Source: Bowmanella denitrificans
Lineage (GTDB): Bacteria > Pseudomonadota > Gammaproteobacteria > Enterobacterales > Alteromonadaceae
DNA: 64,000 bases
NCBI RefSeq assembly: GCF_002887595.1
Contig: NZ_PEBU01000013.1
Coordinates: 96,497 to 160,496 of the forward strand
Direction: 5' to 3'
Shown here: one piece after another, positions 1 to 8,094 of the stretch
How the letters are laid out: every line of letters begins with the position of its first letter
Position numbering within the stretch: the stretch's first letter is position 1
Made by a program: the position numbers and the translations under genes
Notes under the pieces: model-generated
Databases searched by the model: none
Told to the model about the DNA's origin: nothing
What the model saw: the letters and a program-made list of their open reading frames with translations, nothing else

Positions 1-118
1 GTGACTGATTGGTAAATAGAATTTGGCTCATGACGCATCCGTTGACATCCTCAGGCGTAGATTCTGCCTGTGGCCGGATAAGTTAGTCAATGCGGTGGGT
101 GTAACAGGGTTTATTCAA

Positions 119-141
119 GCCGGGTAGTCAGACTACCCGGC
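119..141 (-). terminator. Hairpin after the phosphatase gene
   Basis: A perfect 11 bp inverted repeat (GCCGGGTAGTC / GACTACCCGGC) separated by one base lies 11 bases past the phosphatase stop codon. It has no clear T-run on the minus strand, so it is either a weak terminator or a 3' stabilising hairpin. The first 118 bases of the window show no gene I can support. Confidence 0.5.
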
Positions 142-151
142 AGTGGCACAC

Positions 152-1243
152 TTACAGCAGATACTTAGCCCTGAGTATCTGAATGTCCTGCTCGGACACG
201 TCCAGTTCCTGTTTCAGGTATTCCAGTACGCTGCCGTGCTTAGCTTCCATGGCAGCTATAGCCGATTCAATTAAGGGTTGTGTTACCCCCATCAGCGGCT
301 GTGTGATGTCCTGGGGTAAGCTGGCAAAGAACTTCATCATCGCTGCATATTTTGGATCCATATTGCTACTGTCTTTGGGGATTAAAGACTGAAAGTCCAG
401 ATATTGATTAGTTGCCAGGTAGTCCCGAATCACCGTTTGCCTGTCGACGCCCAAAGCGCTTAATACCAATGCTGCGCTAATGCCGGTGCGGTCTTTCCCG
501 GCGGTACAGTGGAACAGCAGACCACCGTCTTTATCTACCAGGCGGTCAAACATAGCGCGATAATTTTGCTTCTGATCCTCCAGTATATGGGGATACATCT
601 GTGCCATCATGGCCTCCAGCTTGTCCCTGGATAAATCAGGGCTGCGCAATATTTTGCCCAGCTCACCCATGTCAAAGTCCATTTCGTAGTCGGTGCTGAT
701 GATTTCTACCTCAGCGGCACGCCATTGGGTGCTTTCAGACTGGCGTTCACTGTTGGCTCGAAAGTCCACGACGGTTTCAATACCCAGACTGTCGACAAAT
801 ACATAGTCTGCCTCGGTCAGGTTGGCTAATACTCCGGAGCGGTAAATCTTGCCCCACCTGACAGTGCGGCCATCCTGAGTCTGATAGCCGCCCAAATCGC
901 GGAAGTTGCGACCCCCTTCCAGAGGCATTAAGCGGTTGGCTGTCATCACTGGCTCTCCACCTTCGGGTTTGACAAAAAAGTAGTAGCGTTGGTGAGCGTG
1001 TTCTGGTGTCCAGGCGTATTGATGGGCTTTAACATCTTTGGCCAGCAACCTGGCTTTGCCGGCATCCGGATATTGGGACACCAGAATATCAACTTCGGCG
1101 TCACCGGGCAGGGGCTGCCAGCTAAGCTGATATTGCTGTTCACTGAAATTGGCTTCAAGGTCTGACAGACTAGCCGGAGTCTGAGCGCAGCCAGCAAGAC
1201 TGACGGTCAGCAGACCCGCCATCAGCAGAGAATAATTTTTCAC
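152..1243 (-). CDS. Tyrosine/phosphoinositide phosphatase-like lipoprotein (Y_phosphatase3 family)
   Basis: A 363-residue predicted lipoprotein. The N-terminus is a signal peptide with lipobox LAGC (Cys19), followed by a beta-rich segment (about 30-95) that looks like a fibronectin-type or jelly-roll domain. The catalytic domain carries the RNFRDLGGY motif (about 112-120) and the P-loop HCTAGKDRTG, with Cys246 and Arg252 as the CX5R pair. The P-loop matches the MptpB/LipA-type family, some members of which hydrolyse phosphoinositides as well as phosphotyrosine. The start is GTG, with AAGGAA six bases upstream. It lies 60 bases downstream of the TonB receptor on the same strand, so it is probably co-transcribed. 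That suggests processing of a phosphorylated substrate at the outer membrane or in the periplasm; the substrate is not known. Confidence 0.85.
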   Translation of the reverse strand: MKNYSLLMAGLLTVSLAGCAQTPASLSDLEANFSEQQYQLSWQPLPGDAEVDILVSQYPDAGKARLLAKDVKAHQYAWTPEHAHQRYYFFVKPEGGEPVMTANRLMPLEGGRNFRDLGGYQTQDGRTVRWGKIYRSGVLANLTEADYVFVDSLGIETVVDFRANSERQSESTQWRAAEVEIISTDYEMDFDMGELGKILRSPDLSRDKLEAMMAQMYPHILEDQKQNYRAMFDRLVDKDGGLLFHCTAGKDRTGISAALVLSALGVDRQTVIRDYLATNQYLDFQSLIPKDSSNMDPKYAAMMKFFASLPQDITQPLMGVTQPLIESAIAAMEAKHGSVLEYLKQELDVSEQDIQILRAKYLL

Positions 1244-1275
1244 GGTAATTTCCTTTGTCTTAATAGGGAATGTCA

Positions 1276-1295
1276 GGAGCGCTCGATGGCGCTCC
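1276..1295 (-). promoter_or_regulatory. Intercistronic hairpin between TonB receptor and phosphatase
   Basis: GGAGCGC, a six-base loop, then GCGCTCC lies between the receptor stop (1304) and the phosphatase start (1243). There is no T-run. It could be a partial terminator or an mRNA processing/stability hairpin that sets the receptor-to-phosphatase ratio. Confidence 0.4.
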
Positions 1296-1303
1296 CGGAT
1301 GAT

Positions 1304-3793
1304 TTAGAAGTTAACGCGCACACCGGCCATATAGCGGCGGCCATAGCGCTCAATCTGGTTTGGCGTGGCTTCGCTGCCAAGATAGCGAATGTCAATTTCG
1401 TCGGTCAGGTTATTGGCATTGGCGTACAGGCTGATGTCCATGTCACCGAGACTAGGCAGGGTGTAGCTCAGGGACAGATCCAGGCGTTTCTGGGCATTCC
1501 AGTATTCGCCCATGGCGTCATTTTCGGTGGTGGATAACCAGTCATCACGGAACTGGTAGTTCAGGCGCACCGACAGGCTATCGTTTTCGTAAAATACCGA
1601 GGCGTTGTAGATTAAATCCGAGGTACCCGGCAGGCTGAAACGGCTGCCGCTTAAGGTAGTAAATTCGCTGTCCAGTATGGTCAGGTTGGCACTGAAACCG
1701 ATCCCGTCAAGGTGCTGACCGATAAAGTCGGACGCCTGGGCAATCAGGTTCAGTTCCAGGCCTTGAAAATGGCCCTCCTGGCCGTTAACAAAGCCGCTGT
1801 AATCCCACTGTTCGCCTGCAAAGGCAGGGACATACAGACCAGCATCCACCTTGGTACTGTCGGCATAGATAACCTTATCGATATGCCGGTAAAAGGCGCC
1901 AATGGCCAGTAAGCTGGCATCCCCAGCGTACCATTCCAGAGACAGATCGCCGCCGTAGGCATTTTCGGCTTGCAGCGCCGGGTTTCCGCCGGAGATTTGC
2001 TTCTCGGTGGTGTCGATGTTGGCCGAGGCACGCCATTCGTTATAAGTCGGGCGGCTAATCGCGCTAGACAGTGAGGCTCTGAACTTCACATCTTCCGCGA
2101 CGTCCACATTCAGATGCACACTGGGGAGGATATCGGTAAAGCGGTCACTGTGCTGACCTTCGGGGCCGGTGCTGGCGTAATCCGTGCTTTCCAGGCGTAG
2201 CCCCGTGACCAGTGAGCCCCAGGCGAAATCGGTGCTAAGCATGGCATAAGCGACACTGATGTCTTCATCAATGTTAATGCTGTTTGCCTCAGTTGGGGTA
2301 AAGCGTAAACCACCCGACGCCTTTTCCAAAGCCTGGCGCAGGGCCTGGTTGTTATAGTTGGTTGCATGGATACTGTTGGTGAAATCGGTATCCCAGGCGT
2401 CATCAGTTAAAAAGTCAGCAGGGTTCACCCCCCATAGATGATACTGTTGGCTGACGTCGGTGCCATGACCCTGTGCCGAGCGGGTGTCATACATAGCACC
2501 AAGTTGTAATTGGGCAGACAGGCCAGCAACGCGGACATCGGTCTTGGCATCCAGTTTGTATTTCCAGGCGTCGATATCCAACGACGAGCCATACAGAATA
2601 AATAAATCCAGCGCATAGTTGCTGATATCGTTGATGCTGCCACTATCGGTTTTAAGCTCAATCAGAGGGTCATGGATATTAGTCAGGTCGTAGCTGGCAA
2701 GGCTATTACCGCCTGCACTGTATGGAATCGGCAGGAAAAATTCACTTTGGGTATTGGTTTTGTTGATACGGCCTTCCACCAGCCAGGTGCCCAGTTGAAT
2801 ATCTGCTCCCAGGGTATTGGCCCAGGTGGAGTTTTCGTAAAGACCATCCTCCAGCAAACGGTTGATAATCACCAGACCCTGACCTTTAGTGCCTGGCGCT
2901 ACACTGCTACCCATGGCCTCTGCACCGGCTTTAAAATCCAGTACGTACTGATTACGCTGTTCGTGGTCCTGAAATTCACTGTACAGGCTGCTGAAAAAGA
3001 AGCGATCCAGACTGTCCTGTGGGCGGTATTCGAGGCGACCACCATAGGCACTGTCTTCACGCTTTACCTGGTAGCTGCGCATGTCGACTTTGTTGACTAC
3101 CAGCTCGCCATCCTGCTGTTCCAGGTCGAATTCGCGGTTGTCGGTGATTTGTTCGCGGCTGTTCTGAGAGCCGAACAATGACAAGCCAATGTTTTGATTG
3201 GACCAGGACGTACGCAGAGACACTTTGTCAATGGTACCGCCACCCAGACTTTGTTGACCGTAACCGACGTCGGTGGCCAGAGTAAAACCTTTGGTTTCAA
3301 AAGGGTTGAAGGTTTCAATATTGATAAAGCCCGCGACGGACTCGGCTGGCATGCTGGCCAGCACCGCTTTATTGGCTTCTATCTTGCGGGTTATTACCGC
3401 AGGGAAGCTGTCAAAACGGGGGATCCGGCCATTTTCCGCACCAGGAATGGCAATTCCGTCGATCGCCAGGGTGGTATAACGGAACGGGGCGCCGCGAAAA
3501 TTGATGTAGCGGGCCTGGCCCTGGTCCCGTTCAATGGCCAGACCGGGAATACGGCCCAGTGAATCGGCCAGGTTTTGATCCGGAAAACGGCCAATAGTGT
3601 CGGCAGATACCACGTCAACAAAGTTGCTGGCGTGTTGTTTGGCCTCAATGGCGGCTTTCTGACTGTCACGAATGGGAGAGGCAAGGGCGATCACTTCTTC
3701 CATCGTCTGCTGTTCGTTCTGTGCCAGCAAGGTATGCGACAGCAGACTTAAAGATACGAACAAAGCAAGCCGCTTAGGTTGTGTATTGACCAT
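1304..3793 (-). CDS. TonB-dependent outer-membrane receptor
   Basis: An 829-residue TonB-dependent receptor. A signal peptide ending at about LLAQ (residue 25) is followed by a TonB-box-like stretch (EEVIALASP). The plug domain has FPDQNLADSLGRIPG and the RYINFRG segment, typical of the Caulobacter/Xanthomonas-type receptors of Alteromonadales. The rest is a 22-strand-type barrel ending in VRVNF, with the terminal Phe expected for Bam recognition. The ATG is preceded by AGGAG with seven-base spacing. The phosphatase lipoprotein lies just downstream on the same strand, so the pair may take up and dephosphorylate one ligand. The ligand cannot be read from sequence; similar receptors import oligosaccharides, phytate-like compounds or siderophores. 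Confidence 0.9.
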   Translation of the reverse strand: MVNTQPKRLALFVSLSLLSHTLLAQNEQQTMEEVIALASPIRDSQKAAIEAKQHASNFVDVVSADTIGRFPDQNLADSLGRIPGLAIERDQGQARYINFRGAPFRYTTLAIDGIAIPGAENGRIPRFDSFPAVITRKIEANKAVLASMPAESVAGFINIETFNPFETKGFTLATDVGYGQQSLGGGTIDKVSLRTSWSNQNIGLSLFGSQNSREQITDNREFDLEQQDGELVVNKVDMRSYQVKREDSAYGGRLEYRPQDSLDRFFFSSLYSEFQDHEQRNQYVLDFKAGAEAMGSSVAPGTKGQGLVIINRLLEDGLYENSTWANTLGADIQLGTWLVEGRINKTNTQSEFFLPIPYSAGGNSLASYDLTNIHDPLIELKTDSGSINDISNYALDLFILYGSSLDIDAWKYKLDAKTDVRVAGLSAQLQLGAMYDTRSAQGHGTDVSQQYHLWGVNPADFLTDDAWDTDFTNSIHATNYNNQALRQALEKASGGLRFTPTEANSINIDEDISVAYAMLSTDFAWGSLVTGLRLESTDYASTGPEGQHSDRFTDILPSVHLNVDVAEDVKFRASLSSAISRPTYNEWRASANIDTTEKQISGGNPALQAENAYGGDLSLEWYAGDASLLAIGAFYRHIDKVIYADSTKVDAGLYVPAFAGEQWDYSGFVNGQEGHFQGLELNLIAQASDFIGQHLDGIGFSANLTILDSEFTTLSGSRFSLPGTSDLIYNASVFYENDSLSVRLNYQFRDDWLSTTENDAMGEYWNAQKRLDLSLSYTLPSLGDMDISLYANANNLTDEIDIRYLGSEATPNQIERYGRRYMAGVRVNF

Positions 3794-3969
3794 GTTGGTG
3801 CTCCTGATTGTTGAATTCGCTGTGCTAAGCGCTGAGCATCATCCAAAGCCAATATGTCACTCAGGTGAAAAGGACATCTTTGCTGGTAAATAAGATATCT
3901 CTAAAACTTAACGTCTTGTTTTTCATCAGGATAGATATGGCGTGCGTTGACGCTAAGGAGAAAGGAAAT

Positions 3970-5124
3970 TTACTCAGCGGAGAAGGTCAGATGTTCTGCT
4001 GGCAGCATTAAGCGATAACGATAGCGGCTGGTTTTCATATCCCGCTCCGTTTCAAACAAGTATTGCCGGGCCAGAGACTCCCCAAGTTGGGCAATCAGAT
4101 CGTCTTTTATCTTGTTGCGGTTCTGGTCGAGTATTTTGCCGCGCAGACCATTTTCTTTCAGATCGTTAATTGCCTTGGCATGCCCGCCGTATTTTTCCAT
4201 TAGTTCAATCAAAGACGTTGCGGCATGATGGTCGGGGCGCGTAACGGCAGGATTGAGTTGCCAACCATCACCTGTAAGGCGAAGCCTGGCATACCACAGG
4301 TAATAGAAAAACGGCGTCTTGCCCAAACTAATGGGCAAGCCGTGGACGGTCAGGCTGTGATTGCGCAAATCAAAATGCAGCCCATCTTCACTGCTGGCGA
4401 TGGCCAGTGCAGTATCTATGCAACTTGTGGCTGTCAGAGCCAGTTGAAACCATTGAAGCTGTTGGTTATTCAGCTCAATTAAGTCCGGTCTGGCAAGCCA
4501 ATCCAGGGTACTTTGCCATTCTTGTCGGCGCAGCAGTAGCTCTAAGAACTGGTTTTGTTGTGCAGAGAAATGCTCCGTGTTAACCGCAAAACGTCTGGCT
4601 CGGCGGGGTGACAAACCCATGGCCTGCAGACGCTGTTGCCAATAGCGGCCGTTTTTATTCAGAGGCCTTGGAAGACAAACAACCAAAATGGTCAACAGCA
4701 GCCCAAAGACAGACTGACTAACTACCAAGGTTGTCCAATTTGTCTGACAGTCGAGACTGAGAAGGGTGTGCTGTGTTTTTCCCGCCAGTGGCCACTGCAA
4801 ATGGATCTGTGCTGCTTGTACATTCCCCTGATTATCCTGATTAAACAGCTGTACGACTTGTGCCTGACATTCTGACAGCAGCGGTAGTGGACCGGTCAGA
4901 GGTAGCCGGGCCAGGTCGGCATTGATTTGCTGGCTAATCAGATGGAACAGTCGCTCATCATTGAATCTGTTATGCAAGGCTTCTTCGAGCCTGGAAGGAA
5001 GTACTTCCTGTAATTGCTGACTAACGGACTGTGTCAGGCTGTAGCGGCTGTACCCCCACGTCAGTGCACACAGTAGCGTGGTTATACTCAGCCACACTGC
5101 AAGCCAACGACTATGGTCTGCCAT
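3970..5124 (-). CDS. Membrane protein with periplasmic loop and possible winged-helix C-terminus
   Basis: I do not recognise a named family. Translation most likely begins at the ATG at 5124 (MADHSRW, 384 residues): GAGGG lies just upstream, and the alternative start 54 bases earlier is deep inside the preceding gene. The protein shows TM1 at about 7-26, a periplasmic loop of about 100 residues with two cysteines (86 and 126) that could form a disulfide, and TM2 at about 132-151. A 230-residue cytoplasmic part ends in an alpha/beta stretch (about 251-375) resembling the winged helix of OmpR-type DNA-binding domains. It overlaps the preceding gene by 14 bases, so the two are translationally coupled. 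A one-component sensor is my inference; the C-terminus could have another role. Confidence 0.6.
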   Translation of the reverse strand: MADHSRWLAVWLSITTLLCALTWGYSRYSLTQSVSQQLQEVLPSRLEEALHNRFNDERLFHLISQQINADLARLPLTGPLPLLSECQAQVVQLFNQDNQGNVQAAQIHLQWPLAGKTQHTLLSLDCQTNWTTLVVSQSVFGLLLTILVVCLPRPLNKNGRYWQQRLQAMGLSPRRARRFAVNTEHFSAQQNQFLELLLRRQEWQSTLDWLARPDLIELNNQQLQWFQLALTATSCIDTALAIASSEDGLHFDLRNHSLTVHGLPISLGKTPFFYYLWYARLRLTGDGWQLNPAVTRPDHHAATSLIELMEKYGGHAKAINDLKENGLRGKILDQNRNKIKDDLIAQLGESLARQYLFETERDMKTSRYRYRLMLPAEHLTFSAE

Positions 5125-5968
5125 CACATCCCTCAAGATGTTCCCAGTTTGTATGTGTGTCACTGAGCACGGCGGCAAACTGATTCATGGCCCTGGCGGC
5201 CTCACAGTTTATTTGCGGGTTGTTTAATTTTCGAATAAAAAGGGTGGCGGCAATGGCATGGTCGGAGATCAGAGTGCGTTGCAATGGCAAATCGATTTCA
5301 CCTAATAGCCAAAGCCCACCACTTATCAAATCTACTTGCTGACGGGAAAACGCCTCGAAAAGGCTGACGCCATCATCAAAATAAACCAGTTGATTGTCGC
5401 TGACCTCAATGCCGGCTTCTTTTATTGAGGTCAGCGGCAGCAAGTAATGGGTGTGGCTGAGTTTGTCATTAAGCAAGCCTATCTTTTTGTCGGCAAATCC
5501 TGCCTGACTGATGACAGGGGCATCCCCGCGGCTGAACCAATAAACCTGATAATGATCGTATTGCAGCAAGGTGTCATAGTAGTTGGCAAATTCAGGTACC
5601 AAGCCCTGCATATTGTGCTCTCGGCTCCAGATCAGGTCGTATTCCTCATTCAGAATTTGCGCTGCATTCAGTTGTCCTCTGGGCTTCCAGGAAATAATGA
5701 TACTTCTGTAGTGCTGTGCCATAACGTCAGATGCGCAGAGTTGATCGGCAATGTCCTGAGCCAACATGGATGTCACGGTAAGAATACGAAATGCTGGCTG
5801 CGCAGCCTGCGGATTGCTGGTCTGACATTGATAACGATGATAATGCCCAAGTGCTAAGGTGCTCACCTGCTGAGCGGAAAACGGTAAGGTGACGACAATC
5901 AGAAGTATCAGCATGGCTGACAGGCAAATCAGATAGGCAGGTCTGGTCAGAAGAAACAGCGATGACAT
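5111..5968 (-). CDS. Membrane-anchored periplasmic-binding-protein-like (PhnD/type II fold)
   Basis: A 285-residue protein with one N-terminal hydrophobic helix (about 13-33), acting as an uncleaved anchor or long signal peptide. The periplasmic domain has the alternating beta/alpha pattern of type II solute-binding proteins. Residues about 60-120 (FRILTVTSM onwards) form lobe one. GFADKKIGLLND and YFDDGVSLFEAFSRQQVDLI resemble the phosphonate/ABC solute-binding pattern in lobe two. No ABC permease or ATPase is nearby. Instead it overlaps a two-TM protein with a possible winged-helix tail, so a sensory rather than transport role is likely (inference). No clear ribosome binding site precedes the ATG, so the exact start is uncertain. 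Confidence 0.6.
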   Translation of the reverse strand: MSSLFLLTRPAYLICLSAMLILLIVVTLPFSAQQVSTLALGHYHRYQCQTSNPQAAQPAFRILTVTSMLAQDIADQLCASDVMAQHYRSIIISWKPRGQLNAAQILNEEYDLIWSREHNMQGLVPEFANYYDTLLQYDHYQVYWFSRGDAPVISQAGFADKKIGLLNDKLSHTHYLLPLTSIKEAGIEVSDNQLVYFDDGVSLFEAFSRQQVDLISGGLWLLGEIDLPLQRTLISDHAIAATLFIRKLNNPQINCEAARAMNQFAAVLSDTHTNWEHLEGCDGRP

Positions 5969-6000
5969 GGTTAAAAAGTGGGCCTGTCAATAAAGAGCTA

Positions 6001-6264
6001 GGGGCTGTTTATCTTTCAAGTATAGATTTTGTTCAAATCCAGCCCTTTCTGGTCACTGCGTCGGGCTGCAGGCCTAGTGGGCCTAAGTCAAAGTCCGGCA
6101 ACACCGAGCAGGAGGGGCTGGGTTGAACCCTTTGGGCAGTGCTTGTGGGCCCTTTCTACGGCGTTATTGCTCACTCATGTAGAATCACTACACCACGTTC
6201 ACTCTGCCTTGTATAAAGGGCCTACAAACTGCTGCAAAATCATACTTGAAAGATAAACAGCCCC
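6001..6264. mobile_element. MITE-like element with ~30 bp terminal inverted repeats and TA flanks
   Basis: The ends are near-identical inverted repeats. The left end starts GGGGCTGTTTATCTTTCAAG (6001-6020) and the right end is its reverse complement (6245-6264). The match is perfect for 23 bases and continues through GATTTTG after a one-base indel. TA dinucleotides lie immediately outside both ends (5999-6000 and 6265-6266), as expected for a TA target duplication of the Tc1/mariner-IS630 type. The 264 bp core has no transposase and only a 75-codon frame (6029-6256) of doubtful coding value. It fills about half of the 5969-6519 intergenic gap; I see nothing else definite there. Confidence 0.75.
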
Positions 6265-6519
6265 TAATATATGTCGCATTTGTGACAGCTTTATTAAAAA
6301 AGCGTGGCTGATGTTGGTCAATCATCAGACAGTTATTACCGCCAGCCTATGAATTGTCAGTATTTCTCTACTAAGCTGACTAAACCTCATGGTGTGAGGA
6401 GTTAAGCAAATGATTAAAGTGAATAATTTTTAGCTGAGCGGATCTCTGCCTGATTACCAGCAACTGTTGGTATGACAGCTGAAACTCGCTATCTAATCGG
6501 CGACCTCTAAGGTAATCAA

Positions 6520-7215
6520 TTGATGAAAAAACTAATGCCGTTTATTGCTCTAAGTTTGCCGGTGCAAGCTGAAACCCTGTGGTCGGATTTTAGTCTCTCA
6601 TACCTAAACGGCAGTCACTATCAGGTAGGGGACAGTGATCGACAAGTGGCGACCTTCGAATATGCCACGGGCACAAGCTGGGGGGGAGCATTTCTGTTTA
6701 TTGACAGATTGCATTCGGATAATGGCGATAAAGAAACCTACGGGGAGTTTTCCCCAAAATTTACATTGCATGAATTTGCTGGAACTGGCTGGGTAAAGCG
6801 CCTATCTGCGGCAGCCACTATCGAAGTGGGAGAAGAATTCACCCATTACCTTTATGGGGCAGGTATTGGCTTAAAGCCCGCTGGTTTTAACTATCTGAAT
6901 GTTGATCTATATCGCCGCAATAACGACAGTGGTAAAGACAACTGGCAAACCACCATCACCTGGGCAGTGCCGTTTAAACTGGCTTCCAGCCAATGGCTGT
7001 TCGATGGCTTTCTGGACTGGAGCTCGGCCATAGGCGAACAGGGAACCGCAGCCAGCATGAACTGGACGTCGCAACTTAAATGGAATCTGGCGACTTATCT
7101 GGGGCTCAAGTCGCCTTTGTACCTGGGCATGGAGTATGCGTACTGGAATAATAAATACGGTATTCAGGGCGTGCATGAGCGCAATGCCAACTTGTTGGTG
7201 AAATGGCATTTTTGA
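6520..7215 (+). CDS. Tsx-like nucleoside-specific channel/outer-membrane barrel protein
   Basis: A 231-residue outer-membrane protein with a short signal peptide (MMKKLMPFIALSLPVQA). It shows the features of the Channel_Tsx/OmpK family: WSDFSLSYLNG after the cleavage site, a strand with the motif FEYATGTSWGGAFLFID, and a C-terminal strand ending in LLVKWHF. The pattern of amphipathic strands fits a 12-strand barrel of about 25 kDa. Family members pass nucleosides or act as general small channels; substrate specificity here is inferred only from the family. The start has TAAGGT seven bases upstream. It is monocistronic and convergent with the next gene across a hairpin. Confidence 0.8.
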   Translation: MMKKLMPFIALSLPVQAETLWSDFSLSYLNGSHYQVGDSDRQVATFEYATGTSWGGAFLFIDRLHSDNGDKETYGEFSPKFTLHEFAGTGWVKRLSAAATIEVGEEFTHYLYGAGIGLKPAGFNYLNVDLYRRNNDSGKDNWQTTITWAVPFKLASSQWLFDGFLDWSSAIGEQGTAASMNWTSQLKWNLATYLGLKSPLYLGMEYAYWNNKYGIQGVHERNANLLVKWHF

Positions 7216-7218
7216 ACA

Positions 7219-7242
7219 CAGGAGCGGTGTCAACCGCTCCTG
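7219..7242. terminator. Convergent hairpin between Tsx-like gene and 7258 gene
   Basis: CAGGAGCGGT, loop GTCA, then ACCGCTCCTG is a perfect 10 bp stem between two convergent genes. No strong T-run follows on either strand, but position and symmetry fit a bidirectional terminator. Confidence 0.6.
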
Positions 7243-7257
7243 CATCAGCGCAAATAT

Positions 7258-7815
7258 TCAGGGCATGGCCTTCATAAAACGGTCAAACTTTTCCTGCCCC
7301 TTGACTACCCATCTTGGCGCTGTTTCACCCGTACCAATTTGCTTCAGCCCGGGATGTTGCTGAAGTATTTCCGACAGAACCAATTCCTGGCTCTGATCCA
7401 CATCGACAAACAATATGTGATGCCCTTTGGCCAGTAATGTCTGGAAACGTTTGAAACGACGATTCGGCACCTGAATACCTATCAGGCCACCTTCCCAGGT
7501 ACAAAAGCCCAGTACCACAACGGCCAGAAACACAAAAGGCAGCCAGCCTGCAGCCGTATCTGTCCAACCCAGCCAATAGGCCATGGCGAGAATAAACACC
7601 GCGGCCAATATGCCAAACAGTGCACCGGTTTCAGTAGAATGCACCACATCTTTCTTTAATACCGGCTCAATGGCATTCAGGTGATGCTGTTCCACCTCTG
7701 CATCATGTTCACTGAGAACATGAAAGTGTGGCTTACTGAATCCCCGGCGCTGCATGTCCTCCTCGACCTTGGCCAGATCATGCAAATCATTGCTCAGATA
7801 ATAATACCGTAACAT
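7258..7815 (-). CDS. Two-TM membrane protein of the DUF1269-like/'magnesium transporter' group
   Basis: A 185-residue conserved gammaproteobacterial membrane protein. The soluble N-terminus (about 1-60, starting LRYYYLSNDLHDL) ends in KDVVHSTETGALFG. Two hydrophobic helices follow (about 63-83 and 90-108), then a glycine-rich GGLIGIQVPNRRF segment and a C-terminal ferredoxin-like part. Database relatives are variously labelled magnesium transporter or NAD/FAD-utilising enzyme without good support, so I assign no function. The start is well marked by GGAGG seven bases before the ATG. It is monocistronic. It is a conserved small envelope protein, and nearby genes give no clue to its role. Confidence 0.75.
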   Translation of the reverse strand: MLRYYYLSNDLHDLAKVEEDMQRRGFSKPHFHVLSEHDAEVEQHHLNAIEPVLKKDVVHSTETGALFGILAAVFILAMAYWLGWTDTAAGWLPFVFLAVVVLGFCTWEGGLIGIQVPNRRFKRFQTLLAKGHHILFVDVDQSQELVLSEILQQHPGLKQIGTGETAPRWVVKGQEKFDRFMKAMP

Positions 7816-8094
7816 GACATTTCCTCCTTTTGTGCGCCGTGGTGGTTGTGACGGAGCACAGGCGTAAAGAAGCGAAGTTGTTGTAATTATAGTCGCTTCT
7901 ATACTTTACAGCTTACCGGTGCAATTAATGGGGGGCACCACCTGAATAAACTTCAGGCAACAGCACCATCTTGACGCGTCAGGTACTTCATCCGTCGCAC
8001 TCATACTTACCCATATCTTTTGTGTGGGTAAAATTATGGGTTTTCCCGATAGATCCCCTCAGGGAGCCGTCAGACTGGACATTCAGGAGGACAT

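Noticed and set aside
3794..3969. Possible Pho box upstream of the TonB receptor
   Set aside because: Only a partial GTGACATAT-like match is visible on the minus strand; two 7-base direct repeats are not present.
6029..6256. 75-codon frame inside the MITE-like element
   Set aside because: No transposase motif or ribosome binding site; it looks like non-coding filler of the element.
7921..8094. Possible c-di-GMP riboswitch in the leader of the PAS-EAL gene
   Set aside because: Two small hairpins are present, but I do not see the conserved GEMM core sequences.
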